This document shows positions 27,034-36,150 of a stretch of DNA of 64,000 bases, piece after piece. The stretch comes from Flavobacterium soyae (lineage in GTDB: Bacteria > Bacteroidota > Bacteroidia > Flavobacteriales > Flavobacteriaceae). How positions within the stretch are numbered: position 1 is the first letter of the stretch; each line of letters starts with the position of its first letter. The notes under the pieces are model-generated. The model was given only the letters and a program-made list of their open reading frames with translations. It ran no database searches and was not told the DNA's origin. The position numbers were made by a program, and so were the translations under genes. Where the stretch lies: the NCBI RefSeq assembly GCF_021245985.1, contig NZ_JAJQXA010000007.1, positions 1 to 64,000 on the forward strand, in the 5' to 3' direction.

Positions 27034-28401
27034 ATGAAATATATTTTAAATAAAAAGTATTGGGCTCCCATTGCACTGCTGGGAATAATGTTCTTTAGTA
27101 CGCTATTTACTTCTTGTGATAATAACGATTCAGAGGGCGGAAAAATAACCATAACAAAAGTTTTTCTGGAAGATGTAAACTCAACTGTACCGGATAGAGA
27201 AGTTACTTTTGCCCGTTTAGGACAGGCTTTACGTATACAAGGCTCTGGTTTTACAGGTTTAAGAAAAGTCTATATAAATGGCTATTCGACTTATTTTAAT
27301 GTCGTTTTTGTATCAGATAATTCGATGCTGGTAAATGTTTCTGCCGATACGCCAATTTTAGATGCCGATCCGTCAGTTAGAAATACAATTAGATTTGTAA
27401 ACGATAATAACGAGACGACATTTTCATTTGAAATCCGCGCAGGAAAACCAGCCATTACAAACATTTCAAACACAATGCCTAATGCAGGAGAAACTATTAC
27501 TGTTTATGGAACGGGTTTAACAGAAGTAAGCAAAGTTGTTTTTCCGGGCAATATCGAAGTAACATCAGGAATAACTTCTGATGAAGATGGCGAATTTTTT
27601 ACCGTTGTTGTACCAAATGGGGTTTCAGAAAATGGAGGTTCATTATTTGTTCAGAGTTCAAACGGAGGCGTTTATTCTCCGGCCTATTTCAACTTCAAAA
27701 AAGGCATTTTACTAAATTTTGACGGAAAAGGACAGCATGGCTATTGGGGAACTTCAACGAGCATGATCCAGCCGGGAGATTTAGAATCATTAGCTTTAGG
27801 AACAGGAAATCTTTCACAAGGAAAATATGTACCGCACCGCCCGGCAAGAATTGCTTCTTTTGAAGCTGCCAAAAACCGCTGCTCAGAAGTTTGGACAGCA
27901 GGAAACGGCGTCGATAACTGGAGAACACAATTAACACCATATATTCCGGCAAGCACACCGCTTGACAAAGTAGCATTACAATTTGATGTATATGTTCCGG
28001 ATGCCTGGAAAGATTCAGGTTTCTTAAAAATATGCATGGCCAATAATTTTAATGGAGGAGAATGGACAGGAGCTGTCTATAATTATGTTCCGTGGATTGT
28101 TGACGGAAAATCGGTTGCTTTTCAAACCACAGGATGGACAACAGTTACAATTCCGCTAAATAAATTTTATGCATGGTCTAAAGAAGCATTTACTTTCGAA
28201 ACAGTTTTAGCATATCGTGAAGCTGCAACGTACCAAAATTTCGGTTTTTACTTTGAAAATTCTGATATAAAACTTTCAAATGTTACAGGAACTGCAAGTG
28301 AAGTAGAATTTGCTTCAAAACCAACTTCAGTAAAAGTGTACACAGACAACTGGAGAATTGTATCGTTAGATACTCCGGTTTACAATGATTTTGCTAACTA
28401 A
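27034..28401 (+). CDS. Surface glycan-binding lipoprotein with IPT/TIG domains
   Basis: Starting at the ATG at 27034 rather than an in-frame TTG at 27004, the protein has 455 residues and a lipobox (FTSCDNN, Cys28). Two IPT/TIG immunoglobulin-like domains follow (about 35-135 and 138-225), then a C-terminal beta-rich domain of the type that binds glycan in SusE-position proteins ([13 protein letters not shown] to the end). It lies in the operon between SusD and the surface GH10, as SGBP-B proteins do. Xylan binding is inferred from context. Confidence 0.88.
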   Translation: MKYILNKKYWAPIALLGIMFFSTLFTSCDNNDSEGGKITITKVFLEDVNSTVPDREVTFARLGQALRIQGSGFTGLRKVYINGYSTYFNVVFVSDNSMLVNVSADTPILDADPSVRNTIRFVNDNNETTFSFEIRAGKPAITNISNTMPNAGETITVYGTGLTEVSKVVFPGNIEVTSGITSDEDGEFFTVVVPNGVSENGGSLFVQSSNGGVYSPAYFNFKKGILLNFDGKGQHGYWGTSTSMIQPGDLESLALGTGNLSQGKYVPHRPARIASFEAAKNRCSEVWTAGNGVDNWRTQLTPYIPASTPLDKVALQFDVYVPDAWKDSGFLKICMANNFNGGEWTGAVYNYVPWIVDGKSVAFQTTGWTTVTIPLNKFYAWSKEAFTFETVLAYREAATYQNFGFYFENSDIKLSNVTGTASEVEFASKPTSVKVYTDNWRIVSLDTPVYNDFAN

Positions 28402-28413
28402 AAAAACACCAAA

Positions 28414-30612
28414 ATGAAATATAAATATATATTAACGGTAATTGCTTCATCCTTAATGCTTCTGGCATCTTGTGATGATAATTTAATGGAATGGGAAAAA
28501 GACCCTGAGCATGGAGAGGTAACAGGAGCAGAACTTCCGCTGGCATTAGTCGAAAAAATAAGCCGATATGAACCGCTTAAAACCTACACTGATTTTGTTT
28601 TAGGAAACGGAATTGGTACCGATTTATACATGAGCGACGAAACTTACCGTAAAATTGTAAACGAAAACTTTGATGAGGTTACGCCGGGCTATGCTATGAA
28701 ACACGGTGCAATGGTAAACTCAAAAGGAGAAATAAACTTTACTACGATCGACGCTTTTATTGCAGAAACCAAAAAAGCAGGATTAAAAGTTTTCGGACAT
28801 ACTCTGGTTTGGCATTCGAACCAAAATGCAAGTTATTTAAACAGTATTATTGCACCAACCGTAATTCCGGGGTCAAGCGGAACTAATACATTAGATGTAG
28901 CCGGTTTAAAAAACGGAACATTTACAAACTGGGCGAGAAATAATCCCGGAAAAGGAATTTCTATTGTGGCAAATGAAGGTTTAACAAGTACTTCACAAGC
29001 CATAAAATTAGAGTCGAGCGCAACATCTTCTGCAGCCTATAATCTGCAGTTGACATCTCCAAATGTATCCATTGTAAGCGGTCATAATTATGAAATTTCT
29101 TTCTACATTAAATCAGATGTAACTGGAAAAGGACGTATTTCTTTCAATAACTCATTAACAAACCAATATCCATACAAAGACTGGTTCAGTACAGGCGGAT
29201 CGTGGACAGAAGCTTTTGCAACGACATCAACATGGCAGCAAGTTAAAATTAAATTAGCTCCAGGGGATTTCGTTGGCGGAAGTACTAATTTTAAGTTCAA
29301 TATCGATTTGGGATATCTGCCAAATGTGACGTATTTAATTGATGTAAATACATTAGCGGTTGTAGACCTTGACGCGGCACAAACAGTTACAAATCTGGTA
29401 ACAAATGGTGATTTTAATGCAGGTATCAGCGGATGGTCAAAATACAATGGCGCAGCAGATGCTTTAAGTGCAGCAGGTGCAGCAGATGCGTATGAAGGAA
29501 ACGGAGCGATGAAAGTCGTAAACGCAGTATCTGATGCAGCAAATCAATGGAAAACACAGATTCATGCTAATTTTACCTCAACCTTAACATCTGGAAAAGC
29601 ATATACAATTTCATTTATGATTCGTTCTGAAGCAGCTGGCTCTGTAAGATGTTCAACAACAGGAACAACGGCACATTATCAGGGAGATCAGGCAACATCA
29701 CCAACATGGAAATTAATAGAATGGAAATTTACCGGAAACGGAACTGAAACAGGTTTAAACTTTGATTTAGGAGGAACTGCCGGAACTTATTACATAGACA
29801 ATGTTTCAGTAACGGATGGATCATCAGGCGGAGGACCAACAGCACCAATTACGATCGATAAAACCGATGCCGAGAAAACAAAAATCATTGGCGATGCAAT
29901 GGCCGACTGGATTTCTAAAATGATGACACACTACAAAACAAGCGTTTTTGCCTGGGATGTGGTAAATGAACCAATGAAAGAAGACGGAACATTAAGAAAT
30001 GGAACAGAAGGTGATACCGCAGCCGATTATTTCTCATGGATAAAATACTTAGGAAAAGACTATGCCGTAACAGCCTTTAAACTGGCACGTCAATACGGAA
30101 ATGCAACAGATAAGCTTTTCATTAATGATTATAATTTAGAATCAAGATTAGACAAATGTGACGGATTGATTGATTATGTTGAATATATCGAAAGTCAGGG
30201 CGGAAAAGTCGACGGAATTGGAACGCAGATGCACATTGGTCTAACTACAGATAAAGATAAAATTGCTCAGATGTTCCAAAAACTTGCAGCTACAGGAAAA
30301 TTGATTAAAATTTCTGAGTTAGATGTTCGATTAGGAACAAATGCTCCAACCGTTGCACAGCAGGCATCGCAGGCCGAAATGTATCAATATGTAGTGGATA
30401 TGTATAAAAAATACATTCCTGCAGCGCAGCAATACGGTATTACAATTTGGGGAGTTTCTGATAACTCCAAAGAGCATGAATTCTGGCTTCCGGACGAATC
30501 ACCAAATCTTTGGGATGCAAATTACGTTCGTAAACACGCCTATAAAGGAACTGCTGATGGTCTTGCAGGAAAAGATGTAAGTAAAGATTTTTCAGGAGAG
30601 TTGGTTAAGTAA
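28414..30612 (+). CDS. GH10 xylanase with two CBM-like modules inserted in the barrel, lipoprotein
   Basis: The 732-residue lipoprotein (lipobox LLASC, Cys20) has a GH10 barrel split by an insertion. The first part ends soon after HTLVWHSNQNASYL (129-142). Residues about 155-475 hold two beta-sandwich modules of the CBM4/9/22 type (about 160-318 and 326-468). The barrel resumes before WDVVNEPMKEDG with acid/base Glu519, and the nucleophile lies in ISELDVRLG. Such interrupted GH10 enzymes are known from Bacteroides xylan loci, where the insert binds xylan. Anchored on the outer surface, it would make the first cuts for the SusCD pair. Confidence 0.94.
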   Translation: MKYKYILTVIASSLMLLASCDDNLMEWEKDPEHGEVTGAELPLALVEKISRYEPLKTYTDFVLGNGIGTDLYMSDETYRKIVNENFDEVTPGYAMKHGAMVNSKGEINFTTIDAFIAETKKAGLKVFGHTLVWHSNQNASYLNSIIAPTVIPGSSGTNTLDVAGLKNGTFTNWARNNPGKGISIVANEGLTSTSQAIKLESSATSSAAYNLQLTSPNVSIVSGHNYEISFYIKSDVTGKGRISFNNSLTNQYPYKDWFSTGGSWTEAFATTSTWQQVKIKLAPGDFVGGSTNFKFNIDLGYLPNVTYLIDVNTLAVVDLDAAQTVTNLVTNGDFNAGISGWSKYNGAADALSAAGAADAYEGNGAMKVVNAVSDAANQWKTQIHANFTSTLTSGKAYTISFMIRSEAAGSVRCSTTGTTAHYQGDQATSPTWKLIEWKFTGNGTETGLNFDLGGTAGTYYIDNVSVTDGSSGGGPTAPITIDKTDAEKTKIIGDAMADWISKMMTHYKTSVFAWDVVNEPMKEDGTLRNGTEGDTAADYFSWIKYLGKDYAVTAFKLARQYGNATDKLFINDYNLESRLDKCDGLIDYVEYIESQGGKVDGIGTQMHIGLTTDKDKIAQMFQKLAATGKLIKISELDVRLGTNAPTVAQQASQAEMYQYVVDMYKKYIPAAQQYGITIWGVSDNSKEHEFWLPDESPNLWDANYVRKHAYKGTADGLAGKDVSKDFSGELVK

Positions 30613-30627
30613 GTTTAGTGTAGTCTT

Positions 30628-30681
30628 AATCCATAATATGAATCTGTAAAAGGATTTGTATTATGGATTATTTGTTTTTTA
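30628..30681 (+). terminator. Hairpin with T-rich tail after the SusCD-SGBP-GH10 operon
   Basis: AATCCATAATA (30628-30638) pairs with TATTATGGATT (30659-30669) and is followed by ATTTGTTTTTT. It lies 15 bp after the GH10 stop and 29 bp before the next start codon. It may end the operon or attenuate transcription into the GH35-like gene. Confidence 0.6.
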
Positions 30682-30697
30682 ATTTAAAAGAATCAGA

Positions 30698-32326
30698 ATG
30701 TTTACGTTTCCAAAAAATACAATTGTTATTCTGTTTTTGGCTTTTTTACAATTCGGATATTCTCAGGAAAAAATACCGCATCTTCAAAAAAAAGGAAATA
30801 AAACACAGTTCATCGTTAACAACAAACCTTTCATTATTCGGGGTGGAGAATTAGGTAATTCTTCGGCAACCAGTATGGAAAGCATGGAGCCAATTTGGCA
30901 AAAATTGACAGATATGAACCTCAACACAGTTTTAACGCCAATTTATTGGGAACTGATAGAAAAGGAAGAAGGCAAATTTGATTTTTCGTTAGTTGATGAA
31001 TTGATTTTAAGAGCCCGAAAAGAAAATCTAAAACTCGTTTTTCTTTGGTTTGGATCGTGGAAAAACAGTATGTCAAGCCACGCGCCGGAATGGGTAAAAC
31101 TGAATCAGAAGAAATATCCAAGAATAAAAGACGACAAAAATAAAAGCCATGAAATTCTAACGCCTTTTAGCGAAGAAAACCTTCAGGCAGATTTAAAAGC
31201 TTTCCAGAAACTAATGTCTCATATTAAAGATTTTGACCAAAAAGAGCAAACCGTAATTATGGTTCAGGTCGAAAACGAAATCGGAATGCTGCCAACTGCC
31301 AGAGATTATCATCCATTAGCAAATGAAGCTTTCAAAAAAGAAGTTCCAAAAGAATTCATCCAATATCTGCAGAAAAATAAAGAAAAATTAGTTCCTGAAT
31401 TCTCAGCAATCTGGAAGAAAAACGGATTTAAAGCAACAGGAAACTGGGAAGAAATATTCGGAAAAAGTCTTCAGACAGATGAAATTTTTATGGCCTGGTA
31501 TTTTTCAAAATTCACCAATACCATTGCCAAAGCCGGAAAAGATGCATACCCAATTCCGATGTTTGTAAACGCAGCCTTAAACGCGCCAGAAAAAAAACCG
31601 GGAGAATATCCAAGCGCAGGACCGTTGCCGCACGTAATGGATGTTTGGAAAGCAGCCGGAAACGCCATAGATTTTCTTTCACCAGACTTTTATAATCCGT
31701 TATTCAAACAATGGAATGATTTGTTTACACGACAAGGCAATCCGTTATTTATTCCCGAACATCGTTTTGATGAAACTGCTCCGTTTAAAGGTTTATACGC
31801 AATTGGACATTATGAAGCCATTGGTTTTTCACCTTTTTCGATAGAATCTGTTACCGATGCCAAAAAAGAACCGCTAGGAAAAATTTATGATTTAGTACAG
31901 CAGTTAACACCAGTTATTGAAGCCAATAAAGGACAAGGAAAAATTGACGGCGTTCTATTAGACAAAATAAATAATTCACAGATTATTACTTTAGGGAACT
32001 ACGAATTTACCTTTAAACACGATTACACCCTAAATTGGTCAGACGGCGCAAAAGCAGATATCTGGCCGACATCAAGCGCGATAATTATAGAAATCGCACC
32101 CGATGAATTTTACATCGCAGGTTCAGGAATTGTGGTAACTTTTAAACCTTTAAAAAATAAAACTGCAAACGCCGGAATACTAAAAACAGACCAGGGAAAA
32201 TTTGAAAACGAAAAATGGAGAACCATCAGACATTTCAACGGAGACCAAACCCATCAGGGAAGACACCTGAGAATTTCAGCAGGAGATTATGAAATTCAAA
32301 AAATAAAACTATACATTTATGAGTAG
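30698..32326 (+). CDS. GH35-like beta-glycosidase with DUF5597-type C-terminus
   Basis: The 542-residue protein has a signal peptide (to about GYSQ) and a TIM barrel related to GH35 and GH42. The acid/base pair is in VQVENEIGML (Glu194) and the probable nucleophile is Glu354 in FIPEHRFDE. The C-terminal ~150 residues match the DUF5597 pattern as I recall it. Related proteins are often found in xylan or plant-glycan loci. Substrates could be beta-galactosyl or alpha-L-arabinopyranosyl decorations of xylan; this is inference. It follows the surface GH10 after a hairpin. Confidence 0.82.
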   Translation: MFTFPKNTIVILFLAFLQFGYSQEKIPHLQKKGNKTQFIVNNKPFIIRGGELGNSSATSMESMEPIWQKLTDMNLNTVLTPIYWELIEKEEGKFDFSLVDELILRARKENLKLVFLWFGSWKNSMSSHAPEWVKLNQKKYPRIKDDKNKSHEILTPFSEENLQADLKAFQKLMSHIKDFDQKEQTVIMVQVENEIGMLPTARDYHPLANEAFKKEVPKEFIQYLQKNKEKLVPEFSAIWKKNGFKATGNWEEIFGKSLQTDEIFMAWYFSKFTNTIAKAGKDAYPIPMFVNAALNAPEKKPGEYPSAGPLPHVMDVWKAAGNAIDFLSPDFYNPLFKQWNDLFTRQGNPLFIPEHRFDETAPFKGLYAIGHYEAIGFSPFSIESVTDAKKEPLGKIYDLVQQLTPVIEANKGQGKIDGVLLDKINNSQIITLGNYEFTFKHDYTLNWSDGAKADIWPTSSAIIIEIAPDEFYIAGSGIVVTFKPLKNKTANAGILKTDQGKFENEKWRTIRHFNGDQTHQGRHLRISAGDYEIQKIKLYIYE

Positions 32327-32335
32327 TTTTTTGTC

Positions 32336-32486
32336 ACGAATTTCACGAATTTCACGAATTAACACGAATTATTTTTAAACAAATAAAAAAATCTGCCTAA
32401 TCTGCGTGAAAATTTTTAGCCACAGATTAACACAGATTAAAATGATTTTTTAAAATTAATCCGTGTTAATCCTTATAATCTGTGGC
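32336..32486. repeat. Direct and inverted repeats between GH35-like and esterase genes
   Basis: A short tandem of TTCACGAA units (32336-32370) is followed by a hairpin whose arms GCCACAGATTAACACAGATTA and its partner ending ATAATCTGTGGC span 32419-32486. No gene is seen between 32327 and 32553. Confidence 0.7.
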
Positions 32487-32553
32487 AAAAAAACAACCAG
32501 TGTAAATCTGTACAATCGGTGTCATCCGTGGTCAATTAACATAAACAAGATCA

Positions 32554-34461
32554 ATGAAAAAAATAATACTAGCAATACTTATAGTTTTCAATGCCAATGC
32601 TCAAATAAAACTTCCAAGACTTATAAGCGACAGAATGATTTTGCAGCGCGATACAAAAGTCAATATCTGGGGCTGGGCGTCACCAAAAGAAAAAATCGAA
32701 CTCAATTTCAACCACAAAACATACAAAACCATTACATCCGAAGACGGAAAATGGCTGATTCAGCTTCCATCACAAAATGCGGGCGGTCCTTACGAAATGA
32801 CCTTAAAAGCATCCAACATAATCACCCTGAAAAATATACTTTTTGGTGACGTTTGGGTTTGTTCCGGTCAATCAAATATGCAGCTTTCAATGGAACGGCT
32901 TAAATATAAATATCAGGATTATATCGCTAAAGCGGAGAATCCAAATATCAGACAATTTTTAGTTCCCAATCAATATTTTTTTGAAAGAGAAAATACCGAT
33001 TTTTCCTCAGGAGAATGGATCGCAGCAAACCCAAACAGCGTTTTGAAATTCTCCGGAGTTGCTTATTTTTTTGCTTTAGAAATCTATGAAAAATACAAAA
33101 TCCCAATTGGAATAATCAATTCCTCTTTAGGCGGTTCTCCTGCAGAAGCCTGGATCAGTGAAGAAAACATTAAAAAATTTCCCGATTATTATCAGGAGTA
33201 TTTAAGATTTAAAGATGGAAGCCTCGAAAAAAAAATCGACGAAAATGACGATAAAGTAAGTTCAGAATGGGACAAATTATTAGACGAAACAGATCCCGGA
33301 CTAAAAAACAAATGGACAGCTGAAATCGATAATTCCGATTGGAAAACTATGAATATTCCCGGTTATTGGGCAGACGGTGAACTCGGAAATATAAACGGTT
33401 CCGTTTGGTTTAAAAAAGAATTTACGCTGGAAAAAATAAAAGAAAATCAGGCGAAAATTATTTTAGGAAGAATTGTCGATGCCGATTCAGTTTTTGTAAA
33501 CGGACATTTTGTTGGCACAACTTCCTATCAATATCCGCCAAGAATTTATTCTTTTGATGCCAATATTTTAAAAGAAGGAAAAAACGAAATTACCGTTCGC
33601 GTAATCAGTAATTCGGGCAAAGGCGGTTTTGTACCCGATAAGCCTTATGAGTTAATCATTGGCAGCCAAACCATTGATTTAAAAGGAATTTGGAAATACA
33701 AATTAGGATCAAAAATGTTACCGCTTCCGGAGCAGACTTTCGTCAGATTAAAACCAGTCGGACTTTATAATGCCATGATTGCGCCTCTAAAAAATTACGC
33801 CATAAAAGGCGTACTTTGGTATCAGGGAGAATCGAGTACCCAAAAGCCATCAGAATATCTGGCTTTAATGGAAACTTTAATTGCCAATTGGCGTGCGCAA
33901 TGGAAACAGGAAAAACTGCCTTTTTTACTCGTTCAGCTTACCAATTATATGGAAACAAAATCAGAACCGGTCGAAAGTAACTGGGCTGCTTTAAGGCAGC
34001 AGCAATTAAATACTCTAAAAATTCCAAATACCGGAATGGCTGTAACTATCGATTTAGGCGAATGGAACGATATTCATCCTTTAAACAAATACGATGTTGG
34101 GAAAAGATTATCGCTTCAGGCAAGAAAACTGGTTTATGGCGAGAAAAATTTAGTTGCTTCCGGGCCGCTTTTTAAATCAATAAAAAAAGAAGGAAACAAG
34201 TTAATTCTAAGTTTTTCAGATGTTGGAAACGGATTGCAAATAAAACACGGGAATGAATTAAAAGAATTTGCAATCGCCGGAAATGATGGAAAATTTATTT
34301 GGGCAAAAGCTGTTATCGATGGTGATAAAGTTATTGTTAGTAGTGATTTAGTCGCGAATCCCGTAAAAGTAAGATATGCCTGGGCAGATAATCCAGTAAA
34401 AGCGAATTTATACAATAAAGAAAATTTGCCAGCGTCGCCTTTTGAAGCAGATATTAAATAA
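32554..34461 (+). CDS. Sialate-O-acetylesterase-like SGNH esterase
   Basis: The 635-residue exported protein (signal peptide to about NANAQ) has the SGNH/GDSL blocks of the sialate O-acetylesterase family: VCSGQSNMQLSM with Ser107, LGGSPAEAWI, LWYQGESS, and the Asp/His segment WNDIHPLNKYDVG. An inserted beta-sandwich like the GH2 sugar-binding domain (WKTMNIPGYWAD...GSVWFKKEF) lies between about 255 and 370. In a xylan locus the likely substrate is O-acetyl groups on xylose rather than sialic acid. It is the last gene of the xylan block. Confidence 0.85.
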   Translation: MKKIILAILIVFNANAQIKLPRLISDRMILQRDTKVNIWGWASPKEKIELNFNHKTYKTITSEDGKWLIQLPSQNAGGPYEMTLKASNIITLKNILFGDVWVCSGQSNMQLSMERLKYKYQDYIAKAENPNIRQFLVPNQYFFERENTDFSSGEWIAANPNSVLKFSGVAYFFALEIYEKYKIPIGIINSSLGGSPAEAWISEENIKKFPDYYQEYLRFKDGSLEKKIDENDDKVSSEWDKLLDETDPGLKNKWTAEIDNSDWKTMNIPGYWADGELGNINGSVWFKKEFTLEKIKENQAKIILGRIVDADSVFVNGHFVGTTSYQYPPRIYSFDANILKEGKNEITVRVISNSGKGGFVPDKPYELIIGSQTIDLKGIWKYKLGSKMLPLPEQTFVRLKPVGLYNAMIAPLKNYAIKGVLWYQGESSTQKPSEYLALMETLIANWRAQWKQEKLPFLLVQLTNYMETKSEPVESNWAALRQQQLNTLKIPNTGMAVTIDLGEWNDIHPLNKYDVGKRLSLQARKLVYGEKNLVASGPLFKSIKKEGNKLILSFSDVGNGLQIKHGNELKEFAIAGNDGKFIWAKAVIDGDKVIVSSDLVANPVKVRYAWADNPVKANLYNKENLPASPFEADIK

Positions 34462-34495
34462 TTTTATATCCCGAATGAATAATACTTTGCGTATA

Positions 34496-34592
34496 AGAGA
34501 CGCACTGCAGTACGTCTCTACGGATGCTTTGTATTGATAGTATTGTTATTTTACATCCATTCTTCACTGTAGAGACGCACTGCAGTGCGTCT
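34496..34592. repeat. Two palindromes of the AGACGCACTGCAGTGCGTCT family
   Basis: Palindromes at 34496-34519 and 34573-34592 lie in the spacer after the esterase gene. The same core recurs at 20793 and many times in the array at 36151-37005. The rest of 34462-34754 shows no gene. Confidence 0.85.
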
Positions 34593-34754
34593 ACACAACG
34601 TATATCGCGAACAAATATCAACAACTGAAAATGTAATTTTCGTTTAAAAGTAATTCAGCATGTTTTACGAACAATATTAATCAACTCATTCTGGTTCAGA
34701 TTTTGAAGTATTTGAATTAATAATTTTCTATTATAAAACCAGACAATCCTTATC

Positions 34755-35966
34755 TTAATTCAAATTAATTAGCTTAGGTCCAAATTCTTCGTAGAAAATA
34801 TTTTCCTGATTTACGTTTAAATTAATAAGTGCTTCATATTGGACTTTTATAAACATTTCTGGTCCGCAGATATAATATCGGGCTTCTTCTAATAAAATAG
34901 AATCTTTGCATTTATGAAGGTCAACGCGACCGTGAATTATTTCATTTGAAATCGTGTTTTCAGGTGTAACAGCATCATAAAAAGTAAAGGTTTCTAAGTT
35001 ATTTGCCTCATTTTTTAAAGCAGAAATCTGATCTTTGAAAGCATGAACAGATTCGTTTCTGCAGCCGTGAATCCAGATTGTTTTTTTATTTTGAAACGAA
35101 TTTAAATTTGTTTCCAGCATACTTAACATCGGCGTAAGCCCAACTCCTCCGCTTATTAATACTAAAGGATTTTCAGAATCTTTTTCTAAATGAAATAATC
35201 CTGCGGGAGAAGAAATCGAAATAATATCGCCCTCAGATTTAGAATGCATCGTATTAGAAACCAGTCCATTTGGATTTGATGAAATTCCGGTTTCTTTTTT
35301 TACCGAAATTCTGTAATATTCGGGATTGAAATTACTTGATAAACTATATTGTCTTGGCTGTAAAAGATTCAATTCAGGCACAAAAACCTGAACGCTGATA
35401 AACTGTCCAGGATGGAAATTGGTAATTTCTTTTCCGTCTTCGGGATAAAGATAAAACGATTTAATTTCAGTCGATTCTTCGACAATTTTTTTAATTACGA
35501 ATTTTCTCCAGCCATTCCAGCTTCCGGGTTTCGCGATATTTTCTTTATATAAATCTTTTTCAAGATCAATCATAATTTCTGCAAGTTCATGAAAAGCAGC
35601 CGTCCATGCTTCAAGAATTTCTGTTGTAGCGGCTTCTCCGGCAACTTCTCCAATAGAAGCAATGAGGTGTGTTCCTACTATTTTATATTGTTCCGGCTGA
35701 ATATTAAGGCTTCGGTGTTTGGTCCCAATTCCCTTCAATACGCCAATTAAAACTGACGGATCTTCTATATTTTCGGCGTAAGCCAGAACTGCATTTGCCA
35801 AAGCAGATCTTTGTTTTCCGTTTGCCTGATTTCCCATATTAAACATATTTCGTAATTCAGGATGATGTTTAAACATTCTGGAATAAAAATAATTGGTCAG
35901 GTCTTCGCCGCTTGCACGTAAAATAGGAATCGTAGCTTTAATAAGCTCTTTTTGAAGTGGATTCAT
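34755..35966 (-). CDS. hmp: Flavohemoglobin, nitric oxide dioxygenase
   Basis: The 403-residue cytoplasmic protein converts NO to nitrate with O2 and NAD(P)H. It has a globin domain (about 1-140) with proximal His84 in TKHRSLNIQPEQY and the distal Tyr in the TNYFYSRMF helix. An FAD domain (RQYSLSS) and an NAD domain (ISGGVGLTPMLSM, ICGPEMFI) follow. Full length for the family. It is transcribed alone, opposite to its neighbours, from a region with a perfect -7 box and a Crp/Fnr-like palindrome, so it is probably induced by nitrosative stress. No functional link to glycan use. Confidence 0.96.
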   Translation of the reverse strand: MNPLQKELIKATIPILRASGEDLTNYFYSRMFKHHPELRNMFNMGNQANGKQRSALANAVLAYAENIEDPSVLIGVLKGIGTKHRSLNIQPEQYKIVGTHLIASIGEVAGEAATTEILEAWTAAFHELAEIMIDLEKDLYKENIAKPGSWNGWRKFVIKKIVEESTEIKSFYLYPEDGKEITNFHPGQFISVQVFVPELNLLQPRQYSLSSNFNPEYYRISVKKETGISSNPNGLVSNTMHSKSEGDIISISSPAGLFHLEKDSENPLVLISGGVGLTPMLSMLETNLNSFQNKKTIWIHGCRNESVHAFKDQISALKNEANNLETFTFYDAVTPENTISNEIIHGRVDLHKCKDSILLEEARYYICGPEMFIKVQYEALINLNVNQENIFYEEFGPKLINLN

Positions 35967-35997
35967 TTTAAATAATTTGATTAGGATTTAAAATTGA

Positions 35998-36026
35998 AAT
36001 TCTAAGAAATAAAGGATCTTAGAATT
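35998..36026 (-). promoter_or_regulatory. Inverted repeat in the hmp leader
   Basis: Arms AATTCTAAG and CTTAGAATT with an 11-bp centre lie between the presumed hmp transcription start (about 36030) and the start codon at 35966. It may be an mRNA hairpin or the binding site of a second regulator such as an NsrR-type repressor. Confidence 0.5.
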
Positions 36027-36034
36027 GATATCCG

Positions 36035-36082
36035 CAAATTTAATCCTGCAGGATTGCTTCATTTTATGATTCAAATCATAAA
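36035..36082 (-). promoter_or_regulatory. hmp promoter with Crp/Fnr-type activator site
   Basis: Read on the minus strand, TAAATTTG (36042-36035) is a perfect Bacteroidota -7 box. No -33 TTG is at the usual distance. Instead there is a perfect inverted repeat, TTTATGAT-TCAA-ATCATAAA (36063-36082), containing the TGAT-N4-ATCA core of Fnr-type sites. Its centre lies about 42 bp upstream of the expected start point, the class II activator position. Confidence 0.6.
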
Positions 36083-36150
36083 GGGGAAGTTTTTTGTTTC
36101 AAGTTTCAGGTTTCAAGTTGAGACTAAATTATTTTTTTGACAGAATATAT

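Noticed and set aside
32514..32523. CAATCGGTGT as a seventh LacI-type site
   Set aside because: The second half (GTGT rather than TTG) breaks the palindrome, and it lies in a repeat-rich segment (GTCATCCGTGG) unlike the other sites.
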